Shown here: piece after piece, positions 56,903 through 64,000 of the stretch | Layout of the letters: each line of letters begins with the position of its first letter | How positions within the stretch are numbered: the first letter of the stretch is position 1 | From: Myxococcales bacterium | GTDB taxonomy: Bacteria; Myxococcota_A; Polyangia; Polyangiales; JADJMO01 | DNA length: 64,000 nt | Assembly: GCA_016709545.1 (NCBI GenBank) | Contig: JADJMO010000020.1 | Span: forward strand, 119,769 to 183,768 | Reading direction: 5' to 3' | Program-made: the position numbers and the translations under genes | The notes under the pieces: generated by a model | The model's database searches: none | What the model was told of the DNA's origin: nothing | The model's input: the letters and a program-made list of their open reading frames with translations, nothing else

Positions 56903-59900
56903 GTGTGGATCGTCCGCCTCGCGCTGCGTCGCCCGTACACCTTCCTGGTGCTGGCGCTCGTCATGATGCTCGCGGGCGGGCAGGTGGTGCGCAAGACGCC
57001 GACCGACATCTTCCCCGCGATCGACCTCCCCGTGCTCAGCGTCGTCTGGACCTACACCGGGCTGCCGGCCGGGCAGATGGAGCAGCAGATCACCCAGTTC
57101 AGCGAGTACTCGCTGGCCGGCAACGTGGGCGACGTCCAACGCATCGAGAGCCAGACCCTCGACGGCGTGTCCGTGATCCGCCTCTTCCTGCAGCCCGGCG
57201 CCGACGTGGCCGCCGCCATGGCGCAGGTCACGGCGGGCTCGCAGGCCATCCTGCGGCGCATGCCGCCCGGCACCCAGCCGCCGATCGTCGTCCGCTACAG
57301 CGCCTCGAGCGTCCCCATCCTGCAGATCGCCTTCACCAGCGACACGCTCGGCGAGCAGGAGATCTTCGACCACGTCAACACCCGCATCCGCACGCTGCTC
57401 AGCGTCGTGCGCGGCACGCGCTTCCCGCTGCCCATGGGCGGGCGCTTCCGGCAGATCAGCGTCGACCTCGACCTCGGCGCCCTGCAGGCCCAGGGCCTCT
57501 CGCCGAACGACGTGGCGCTCGCCGTCAGCGCCCAGAACTTCGTGCTCCCCACCGGCAGCGCCAAGATCTTCGACAAGGAGTACCGCGTCAGCGTCAACGC
57601 GAGCCCCGAGGCCGTGTCGGCGCTCAACGACGTCCCCATCAAGAAGCCCGACGGCCGCACGATCTACCTGCGCGACGTCGCGTTCGTGCACGACGGGTTC
57701 GCGGTGCAGACCAACATCGCGCGGCTCGACGGCAAGCGCGCCGTCGTGCTCTCGGTGCTCAAGACCGGCGACGCCTCGACCACCGAGGTCGCCGGCCGCA
57801 TCCGGGACATGCTGCCCACCATCCGGGCCGCCTCGCCGCCCGGGCTCGGCGTCGAGATCCTCGCCGATCAATCGGGCTACGTGACCCGCGCCATCGAGGG
57901 CCTGCTCACCGAGGGCCTCATCGCGGCCGCGCTCACGGCCACCATGATCCTGGTGTTCCTCGGCAGCCTGCGCAGCACGCTGGTCGTCGCCGTCTCCATC
58001 CCGCTCTCGGTCATGGGCGCCGCGCTGATGCTCCGTGCGCTCGGGCACAACATCAACGTCTCCACGCTCGGCGGGCTCGCGCTGGCGGTCGGCGTGCTCG
58101 TGGACGACGCCACGGTGGAGATCGAGAACATCCACCGCAACCTCGCGATGGGCAAGCCGCTCACCCGCGCGATCCTCGACGGCGCGCAGCAGATCGCCGT
58201 GCCGGCGTTCGTGGCCTCGCTGTCGATCAGCGTGGTGTTCGTCTCGGTGGTGTTCCTCGAGGGGCCCGCGCGCTACCTGTTCCTCCCGATGGGCCTCGCG
58301 GTGGCCTTCTCGGTGATGATCTCGTACCTGCTCTCGCGGACCGTGGTCCCCACGTTCGCCCAATATCTGCTGCGCAACGAGCAGCACGGTGGCACCGGGC
58401 CGTTCGCGCGGTTCCACGCCGCCTTCGAGCGCGGCTTCGAGCGGTTCCGCGACTTCTACCTCGCCGTCCTCGGTCGGGCGCTCCGCCTGCGCGCGGTGGT
58501 GCTGGTCACGTTCGTGTTCGTCGCCGCGGGCATCGCGTGGGTTGTGTCGCGCGTTGGTCGTGACTTCTTCCCGACCGTCGACGTCGGGCAGCTGTGCCTG
58601 CACGTCACGACGCCCTCGGGCACGCGCATCGAGGAGACGGAGGCCTGGTTCCGCGACGTGGAGGCCGAGATCCGCCGCCTCGTGCCAGAGCACGATCGGC
58701 AGAAGATCCTCACCCAGCTGGGCCCGCCGGGTGGCTACACCTTGGCCGTCACCGACAGCCAGAACCTGGCGACCAACGACGGCGAGATCCTCGTGAGCCT
58801 GAAGCACGAGCGCACCGGCAAGACGTCGGACTACGTCCGCCTCCTGCGCCGCGAGCTGCCGAAGAAGTTCCCCGAGCTCGGGTTCTACTTCCAGCCCGCC
58901 GACATCGTCTCGCAGATCCTCAACTTCGGCCTGCCGTCGCCGATCGACGTGCAGATCTCCGGGGTGAAGCGCGACGCCACGTACGCGGTCGCTCGCGCGA
59001 TCGAGCACGATCTGCGGCTCGTCCCGGGCGCGGTCGACGTCCGCCTCCACCAGGTGCTCGACGCGCCGCGGCTCCACGTCGAGGTGGACCGCCAGCGCGC
59101 GATGGACGTCGGCCTCACCGAGCGCGACGTGGCCGGCAACCTGCTCCTCCTGGTCGGCTCGAGCGGCCAGGTGAGCCCGTCGTACTGGATCGACCCGATC
59201 ACCAACAACAGCTACTCGGTGGCGGTCCAGGTGCCGGAGCTCAAGGTCAACAGCGTCGACGTGCTGTCGCTGTTCCAGATCGGGTCGCCGAAGGGCCTGC
59301 AATCGCTGGCCGATCTGGCGAAGATCCAGCACAAGGCCACGCCGATCGTGGCCTCGCACGTCAACGTGCAGCCCACCTTCGACGTGCGCGCCGACGTGCA
59401 GGACACCGACCTCGGGAGCGTCGCCTCGGGCCTCGAGGCGGTCATCGACAAGCACCGCAAGCTGCTCCCGCCCGGCGCCACCATCGAGGTGCAGGGGCAG
59501 GTCGGCAGCATGCGGCAGGGCTTCTCGGGCCTCGGGCTCGGCCTGCTGGTGGCGGCGCTCGCGGTCTACGCCGTGATGGTCGTGAACTTCCAGTCGTGGC
59601 TCGATCCGCTCGTGATCCTGATGGCGCTCCCCGGCGCCGCGATCGGCATCGTGATCTCGCTGTTCGCCACCAACACCACCTTCAGCATCCCGTCGCTGAT
59701 GGGCGCGGTCATGAGCATCGGCGTCGCCACCGCCAACTCGATCCTGCTCGTCACCTTCGCGAACGAGCAGCGGGCCCACGGCAAGTCGGCGATCGACGCC
59801 GCGATGGCCGCGGGAAGGGTGCGCCTGCGGCCGGTGCTGATGACCGCCCTCGCCATGCTCATCGGCATGCTGCCCATGTCGCTCGGCCTCTCCGAGGGCG

Positions 59901-60046
59901 GCGAGCAGAACGCGGCGCTCGGCCGGGCGGTGATCGGCGGCCTCGCCGGGGCGACGGTTGCGACCCTGATCCTGGTTCCGGTCATCTACAGTCTGTTGCG
60001 GGCCCGCTTCCGTGAGCAGGTCCTCGATCCGGAGCTCGACGCATGA
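56903..60046 (+). CDS. RND family efflux permease
   Basis: 1047 residues with twelve membrane helices and two large periplasmic loops, AcrB/NolG-like. The helix-4 acidic pair is present (GVLVDDATVEIENI, about 403-404). At the helix-10 position where AcrB has Lys940 the sequence reads VATANSILLVTFAN, with Asn in place of Lys. That is typical of a distinct RND subgroup. Likely pumps drugs or lipids using the proton gradient. GTG start at 56903 with GAAGGGGG before it. Coupled to the adaptor gene by ATGA; no outer-membrane channel gene follows. Confidence 0.9.
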   Translation: MWIVRLALRRPYTFLVLALVMMLAGGQVVRKTPTDIFPAIDLPVLSVVWTYTGLPAGQMEQQITQFSEYSLAGNVGDVQRIESQTLDGVSVIRLFLQPGADVAAAMAQVTAGSQAILRRMPPGTQPPIVVRYSASSVPILQIAFTSDTLGEQEIFDHVNTRIRTLLSVVRGTRFPLPMGGRFRQISVDLDLGALQAQGLSPNDVALAVSAQNFVLPTGSAKIFDKEYRVSVNASPEAVSALNDVPIKKPDGRTIYLRDVAFVHDGFAVQTNIARLDGKRAVVLSVLKTGDASTTEVAGRIRDMLPTIRAASPPGLGVEILADQSGYVTRAIEGLLTEGLIAAALTATMILVFLGSLRSTLVVAVSIPLSVMGAALMLRALGHNINVSTLGGLALAVGVLVDDATVEIENIHRNLAMGKPLTRAILDGAQQIAVPAFVASLSISVVFVSVVFLEGPARYLFLPMGLAVAFSVMISYLLSRTVVPTFAQYLLRNEQHGGTGPFARFHAAFERGFERFRDFYLAVLGRALRLRAVVLVTFVFVAAGIAWVVSRVGRDFFPTVDVGQLCLHVTTPSGTRIEETEAWFRDVEAEIRRLVPEHDRQKILTQLGPPGGYTLAVTDSQNLATNDGEILVSLKHERTGKTSDYVRLLRRELPKKFPELGFYFQPADIVSQILNFGLPSPIDVQISGVKRDATYAVARAIEHDLRLVPGAVDVRLHQVLDAPRLHVEVDRQRAMDVGLTERDVAGNLLLLVGSSGQVSPSYWIDPITNNSYSVAVQVPELKVNSVDVLSLFQIGSPKGLQSLADLAKIQHKATPIVASHVNVQPTFDVRADVQDTDLGSVASGLEAVIDKHRKLLPPGATIEVQGQVGSMRQGFSGLGLGLLVAALAVYAVMVVNFQSWLDPLVILMALPGAAIGIVISLFATNTTFSIPSLMGAVMSIGVATANSILLVTFANEQRAHGKSAIDAAMAAGRVRLRPVLMTALAMLIGMLPMSLGLSEGGEQNAALGRAVIGGLAGATVATLILVPVIYSLLRARFREQVLDPELDA

Positions 60047-61278
60047 CCGAAGACCCCGTCGCCAAGCCCGTCCACCCCGCCGCCGACGGTGGGCCTGTGG
60101 GGCACGACGAGCACGAGGTCGGGCCGCCGCCAGCGCCGCTCGGGGTCGGCGCGAGCGGCCTGCTCGTGCTGGTGGTCGTGGCCCTGCTCGGTACCCTCGT
60201 CTACGTGGGGCTTCGCCCCCGCCTCGGCAAGCAGCAGGCCGTCGTGCAGACCCAGAAGGAGTCGAGCGCGCCGCCGCGGGTCGTGGTGGGCGTCGCGAGC
60301 GCGGGTCCGAAGCAGGTGGATCTGGCGCTGCCGGCCAACGCGCAGCCGTTCCAGAAGACCCCGATCTTCGCCCGCGCCAGCGGCTTCGTGAAGTCGCTGA
60401 AGGTCGACCTCGGCGACAAGGTCAAGGCGGGCGATCTCCTCGTCGAGCTCGACATCCCCGAGTCCGAGCAGGAGCTGCTCCTCGCCAAGGCCAAGCAGGA
60501 CGAGGCCCAGGCCAACGCCGCGCTCGCGAAGGCCCGCGCCGAGCGGCTCGCCAAGCTGGCCAAGGACGGCATCGGCACCCAGCAAGACCTCGAGGACCAG
60601 CAGGCGAAGGCCAACTCGGCGGCCGCGGCGGTCAAGACCACGAAGGCCGACCTCACCCGCCTCGGCGTGCTGCAAGCCTATCGGCGGGTCGTGGCGCCGT
60701 TCGACGGCGTGATCGTGCGTCGCTCCGTCGACGTGGGCGCCCTCGTCAACGCAGGGTCCGGGCCGACGGCCACCGTCCTCTTCGAGCTGCAGGACGTCTC
60801 GTTCCTGCGCGTCCAGGTCGACGTGCCGCAGTCGCTCGCCGCGAGCGTGAAGATCGGGACCAAGGCCACGGTGTCGTTGCCGAACAACGCGGGCAAGGCG
60901 GTCGAGGGCGAGGTGTTCCGCACGGCCGGCGCGCTCGACGTCGGGACGCGCACCCTGCGTGTCGAGGTGAAGATCCCCGGGACGGGCGCGATCCTCGCGG
61001 GTGCGTTCGTGCAGGTCCGCTTCCAGCTCCAGGTCGAATCGCCGCCGACGGTGATCCCGGCCTCGGCGCTCGCGGTGCGCAAGGAGGGGCCGTTCGTGGT
61101 GCGCCTGATGCCCGACGACACCGTCGTGCTGGTGCCGATCACGCTCGGGCGCGACCTCGGCAAGCAGATCGAGGCGCTCACCGGGGTGAAGCCGGGCGAG
61201 CTCCTGCTGATGAGTCCTCCCGACTACCTGCAGACCGGCGCCAAGGTCCGCCGCGCGGAGCCGACGGCGAACCACTGA
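60043..61278 (+). CDS. RND periplasmic adaptor (HlyD/AcrA type)
   Basis: 411 residues. An N-terminal cytosolic tail and one membrane helix (LLVLVVVALLGTLVYVGL, about 38-58) anchor it. Lipoyl-like (ARASGFVKSLKVDLGDKVKAGDLLVELDIPE), coiled-coil (ANAALAKARAERLAKLAKDGIGTQQDLEDQQAKAN), and beta-barrel parts follow in the usual order, with FDGVIVRRSVDVGALVN in between. It links the permease to an outer-membrane channel encoded elsewhere. ATG overlaps the permease stop. Confidence 0.9.
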   Translation: MTEDPVAKPVHPAADGGPVGHDEHEVGPPPAPLGVGASGLLVLVVVALLGTLVYVGLRPRLGKQQAVVQTQKESSAPPRVVVGVASAGPKQVDLALPANAQPFQKTPIFARASGFVKSLKVDLGDKVKAGDLLVELDIPESEQELLLAKAKQDEAQANAALAKARAERLAKLAKDGIGTQQDLEDQQAKANSAAAAVKTTKADLTRLGVLQAYRRVVAPFDGVIVRRSVDVGALVNAGSGPTATVLFELQDVSFLRVQVDVPQSLAASVKIGTKATVSLPNNAGKAVEGEVFRTAGALDVGTRTLRVEVKIPGTGAILAGAFVQVRFQLQVESPPTVIPASALAVRKEGPFVVRLMPDDTVVLVPITLGRDLGKQIEALTGVKPGELLLMSPPDYLQTGAKVRRAEPTANH

Positions 61279-61303
61279 ACGTCCCGGCGCGTGGGCCGTT
61301 CAG
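61275..61303. repeat. inverted repeat, copy 1
   Basis: Arms CTGAACG (61275-61281) and CGTTCAG (61297-61303) after the adaptor stop. The right part GTGGGCCGTTCAGG recurs exactly at 63310-63323. May act as a terminator. Confidence 0.45.
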
Positions 61304-61308
61304 GGGGC

Positions 61309-62340
61309 ATGGGGCTCGCCAAACGACTCGGCCGCGAGGGTCGGGTGCTCGTCTTCAACTGCCACGAGGGCTGGGTGCACCAGCTCTCGGCGCTCGGCGT
61401 CCCGCTCGACATCGTGGACGGCCTCCCCGGCCGGGCGACCCGCGCCTGGGACGAGCGGATGCGGCCGTTCCCGAAGAACGCGCGGCGGTTGACCCTCGCG
61501 CAGGCGATCGCCGGCAAGGGCGAGTACCGCTGCATCGTCGCGCACAACCTCAGCGACCTCATGGACGCGAAGAAGCTCCCCGGGCCGCGGATCCTCGTGA
61601 TCCACACCACCCTGGAGTACCGGCTCTCGCAGGAGCACCTCGGCGATCTCCCGCCCGGCTACCTGGACGCGCTCGATCAGTGCCTCGCCTGGAGCGGAGC
61701 CCACGTGGTCGCCGTCTCGGACCGCAAGGGCGCCTCGTGGGGGCTCGAGGCGCCGTTCGACGTGGTGGGTTTCCTCGCCGATCCCGCGGACTACCTGCCG
61801 GCGCGGGGCGACGTTGCCGCGGGCCTGCGCGTGTCCAACCAGTTCCACCAGCGCCGCGACGCCCTGCTCGTCGACCTCCACGAACGAGCGTTCGCCGATG
61901 TGCCCGTGAAGATCGTCGGCAACAACCCCGGGGTGCCCGACTCCGAGCCTTCGCGCTCCTGGGACCACCTCAAGGAGCTGTTCGCCTCGCACCGCTTCTA
62001 CGTGCACACGGCTGCTTCCGCGCTGGAGGACGGCCACAACATGTCCACGGCCGAAGCCATGGCCGCGGGCCTGCCTGTGCTCGGCAACCGCCACCCCGCC
62101 TCGCCGATCGAGGACGGCGTCTCGGGTTTCCTCTCCGACGATCCTGCGGAGCTCGCCGGCGCTGCGCGCCTGCTGATCGCCGAGCCGGAGCGGGCCCGCG
62201 CGATGGGCCAGGCCGCGAGGGCGCGCGCAGAGGTCCGGTTCGGCAAGAGCCGCTTCGTCCGCGATTTCGGGCAGGCGCTCGAGCGGGCGGCTTCGCGGTG
62301 GCGCTCGCGTCGAGCGGCCGTCGTCAGCCTCATGGCCTGA
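61309..62340 (+). CDS. glycosyltransferase (GT4-like)
   Basis: 343 residues, soluble. Two Rossmann-like halves. The C-terminal half has YVHTAASALEDGHNMSTAEAMAAGLPVLGNRHPASPIEDGVSGFL, the GT4 donor-binding E(x7)E-type region. The N-terminal half has VFNCHEGWVHQL and ILVIHTTLEYRLSQ. Donor and acceptor unknown; probably envelope or exopolysaccharide. ATG at 61309 follows GGGGG. Next to a methyltransferase, possibly modifying the same product. Confidence 0.75.
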   Translation: MGLAKRLGREGRVLVFNCHEGWVHQLSALGVPLDIVDGLPGRATRAWDERMRPFPKNARRLTLAQAIAGKGEYRCIVAHNLSDLMDAKKLPGPRILVIHTTLEYRLSQEHLGDLPPGYLDALDQCLAWSGAHVVAVSDRKGASWGLEAPFDVVGFLADPADYLPARGDVAAGLRVSNQFHQRRDALLVDLHERAFADVPVKIVGNNPGVPDSEPSRSWDHLKELFASHRFYVHTAASALEDGHNMSTAEAMAAGLPVLGNRHPASPIEDGVSGFLSDDPAELAGAARLLIAEPERARAMGQAARARAEVRFGKSRFVRDFGQALERAASRWRSRRAAVVSLMA

Positions 62341-62382
62341 GCACGATTCAAGGGAAGGCGGCGCAGGCCGTCCGATCCTTCG

Positions 62383-63305
62383 ATGCGACTCTCCGAGGTG
62401 GTGCAGACGACGGGGTTCCTGGATCACGCGGTGAAGGTCGCGGAGGTCCCCGATCGAAGAGCGTTCTTCGCCGACCGCTGCCGCGGCCGCCAGGTGCTGC
62501 ACGTGGGGTGCGCCGACGTGCCAGTGTTCGACCCCGACACCAACCTCCACGTGCACCTCGCGCGGTTCGCCGAGCACCTCGACGGCCTCGACACGAGCGT
62601 GGAGGGCCTGCAGGTCCTGGAGAAGCACGTCGCCGGCGACTACTACGACGCGGCGAGCCTGGTGCGCGGCGAGTACGACGTGGTGCTGGCCCCCGAGGTC
62701 ATCGAGCACGTGCCGGACGCCCACGCGTTCCTGCGGGAGATCTTCTCGATCAAGGCCACGACCTACCTCGTGACGGCGCCGCACCTCGCGTGGTTCCGCG
62801 AGATGCGCAGCGAGCCTGGCGTGTTCCACGAGCGCGTCCACCCGGACCACAAGGCCTGGTACTCGCCCTACACGCTGCTCGCCGCGCTGCGCCCGTTCAT
62901 CGACCCCGAGCGCGACGACGTCGAGGTGTTCGTGTTCCACGGCGGCGCCTCCGTCGGCGTGGCGGTGCACAAGCCCTTCGAGCCGGCCCGACGCGCGCCG
63001 AACGTGGCCGTGGATGCCGACGATCCGCTGTCGGTCGCGGCGGCGCTCGACGCGCGTGGAGAGACAGGGCGAGCGCTCACGGTCCTCGCGGGCGCGCGGG
63101 AGGGGGCGACGAGCGCGGGTTGTTCTCGGCCCACGTGGCGCTCTTGCTGCGCCTCGGTCAGCACATGGAGGCGCTGCGGCAGGGCCTCGACTGGTTGCGG
63201 CGTCACGACGGCGACCGCGGCGCGCTGCTCGTGTGCGCCGTAGCCGCCGAGGGCATCGGAGAGCACGAACACGCGCGGCGCTGGCGGGCTGCCGCCCAGG
63301 GCTGA
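62383..63305 (+). CDS. class I SAM methyltransferase with helical tail (frameshifted)
   Basis: About 308 residues when repaired. The N-terminal part has VLHVGCADVPVF, corresponding to the SAM motif I, and YDVVLAPEVIEHVPDAHAFLREIF, the motif of UbiE/Coq5-type methyltransferases. The C-terminal part (LFSAHVALLLRLGQHMEALRQGLDWLRRHDGD) is TPR-like and in another frame; adding one G to a GGGGG run near 63105 joins them. Acts on a small molecule or glycan. Starts 42 bases after the glycosyltransferase. Confidence 0.75.
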
Positions 63306-63322
63306 ACGGGTGGGCCGTTCAG
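63302..63322. terminator. bidirectional terminator/inverted repeat, copy 2
   Basis: CTGAACGG-GTGGG-CCGTTCAG, perfect eight-base arms. It contains the stop of the methyltransferase (63303-63305) and, on the other strand, the stop of the PIN gene (63319-63321). Shares GTGGGCCGTTCAGG with the repeat at 61291. Confidence 0.5.
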
Positions 63323-63711
63323 GCCATCTTGGCCAGGCTGAGGATGCGCACCCCCGGAAAGACGGCGCTCAGCGCCTCGAGGTCCTCGAGATCGCCCGTC
63401 AGCACGGCATCACCACGCCGCGCGGCCGACGCCACGACGACCGCGTCCACGGCGCTGGGCCCCGCGGGGACGAGAGCGAGTGCCTGACCGGCAAGACGGG
63501 CGAGCTCCGCATCCAGCGACTCGATGTCGAAGGCGTCGAGGAGACGCGCGATCGGGCCGCGCTGGCCGCGCCACCATTCGACCACGACCGCGGTCGGGAC
63601 GGTGACGCGCCCACCCCGCCTCCGCATACTCTCGACGAGGGCCGTCGCCCGCCGATCGTGGCGTTCGATCGCGATCAGCGCGCCGCAGTCGAGCGTCAAG
63701 CCGGTGCTCAT
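63319..63711 (-). CDS. VapC-like PIN domain ribonuclease
   Basis: 130 residues. PIN-domain acidic residues: Asp8 (LTLDCGALIAIER), Glu45 (VVVEWWRG), Asp89 (SAVDAVVVASA) and Asp107 (VLTGDLEDL). Typical toxin of a type II system that cuts tRNA or rRNA. ATG overlaps the stop of the upstream gene (ATGA), the usual antitoxin-toxin order. A housekeeping PIN protein is less likely given the coupling. Confidence 0.8.
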   Translation of the reverse strand: MSTGLTLDCGALIAIERHDRRATALVESMRRRGGRVTVPTAVVVEWWRGQRGPIARLLDAFDIESLDAELARLAGQALALVPAGPSAVDAVVVASAARRGDAVLTGDLEDLEALSAVFPGVRILSLAKMA

Positions 63712-64000
63712 CCTCGTCGCCGCTTCGCGCGCTTCGGTCCGCCATCGTGGGCGCGCTGCAAGAACGCCGCGTGTTCTTCCCGCACCTCCGCATCGATCTC
63801 CTGGCGACGCCGGACCACGAAGTCTCGCTGCTGCTCGAGCGATTTCGGATTGGAATCGAGCGCCCTCCGGATCGCGAGCAGAGTCCTCGGGTCATAGACC
63901 CCAACGCGAGGACCCGTCGCAGACTCCGGGTTCTTCACCCAGGCTGCCGGCAAGACGAGCGCTCGAAACTCGACGTGACTCAGCCCGAGGGCCTCGCGCG
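63708..64000 (-). CDS. probable antitoxin of the PIN toxin (5' partial)
   Basis: The reading frame is open to the end of the window, so the start lies beyond 64000. The visible 96 residues end in a very basic tail (GGPKRAKRRRG). The N-terminal visible part (REALGLSHVEFRALVLPAAWV) is helical, and EQQRDFVVRRRQEIDAEVREEHAAFL is a charged helix. No ribbon-helix-helix or AbrB motif is clear. Called an antitoxin from position and overlap only. Confidence 0.5.
   Translation of the reverse strand, partial: REALGLSHVEFRALVLPAAWVKNPESATGPRVGVYDPRTLLAIRRALDSNPKSLEQQRDFVVRRRQEIDAEVREEHAAFLQRAHDGGPKRAKRRRG

Overview
The window is very GC-rich (about 70% by eye), densely packed bacterial chromosome. It most resembles a myxobacterium (Myxococcota, probably Polyangiales/Sandaracinaceae-like). 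The reasons are a very long Ser/Thr kinase with an AAA ATPase and TPR-like tail, Thr/Asp-rich cysteine lipoproteins, STAS-like orphans, many TPR proteins, and a housekeeping backbone of rimP-nusA-infB-rbfA, rpsB-tsf, mpl, murJ, tatA, queE and pyrB. This placement is inference from gene content. I see no rRNA or tRNA gene, CRISPR array, insertion sequence or prophage, and no gene-free stretch longer than 300 bases.

Layout. 1-5.5 kb (+): 3' part of a kinase/ATPase/TPR regulator, translationally coupled to a patatin-like lipase. 5.5-10.4 kb (-): an overlapping five-gene operon (UPF0158 protein, secreted protein, class III aminotransferase, LuxE-like acyl-protein synthetase, LuxC-like acyl-CoA reductase). 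It has the parts to turn a carboxylic acid into an aldehyde and then an amine. 10.4-12.6 kb (-): glpK and a lipoprotein. 12.6-23.2 kb (+): a good promoter and a leader with an intrinsic terminator, then rimP-nusA-ylxR/ylxQ fusion-infB-ylxP-rbfA, a small HTH-like gene and a large TPR membrane protein, nearly all with overlapping stops and starts. 23.3-28.7 kb: MFS pump, [2Fe-2S] protein and coaX (-), then mpl-suhB-plsC (+). 28.8-34 kb: acyl-CoA dehydrogenase with two palindromes upstream, an EF-hand membrane protein of unknown function, and a split YeeE/YedE transporter. 34-38.1 kb (-): L,D-transpeptidase, murJ and a TPR protein. 38.3-44.1 kb (+): START/DUF5939/adenylate cyclase, a small orphan, an AftB-like GT-C glycosyltransferase and a lipoprotein. 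44.1-46 kb: hairpin-rich intergenic DNA, orphan genes and Uma2. 46-49.8 kb: queE and tatA (-), ABC-F ATPase and a glutaredoxin lipoprotein (+). 50-52.8 kb: an aconitase-like protein that has lost its Fe-S cysteines, and an orphan. 53-55.6 kb (-): rpsB-tsf and pyrB. 55.8-64 kb: small envelope proteins, an RND pump pair, glycosyltransferase, methyltransferase and a VapC-like PIN toxin.

Data quality. At least sixteen reading-frame breaks fall in twelve genes, including rpsB and tsf, which should be essential. Those I could reconstruct are nearly all 1- or 2-base deletions in G/C runs or GC repeats. I read them as uncorrected sequencing indels and annotate each affected gene as one intact gene across the break. 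The most interesting biology is the degenerate aconitase, the LuxE/LuxC/aminotransferase operon, the terminator in the nusA-operon leader, and several unexplained palindromes.
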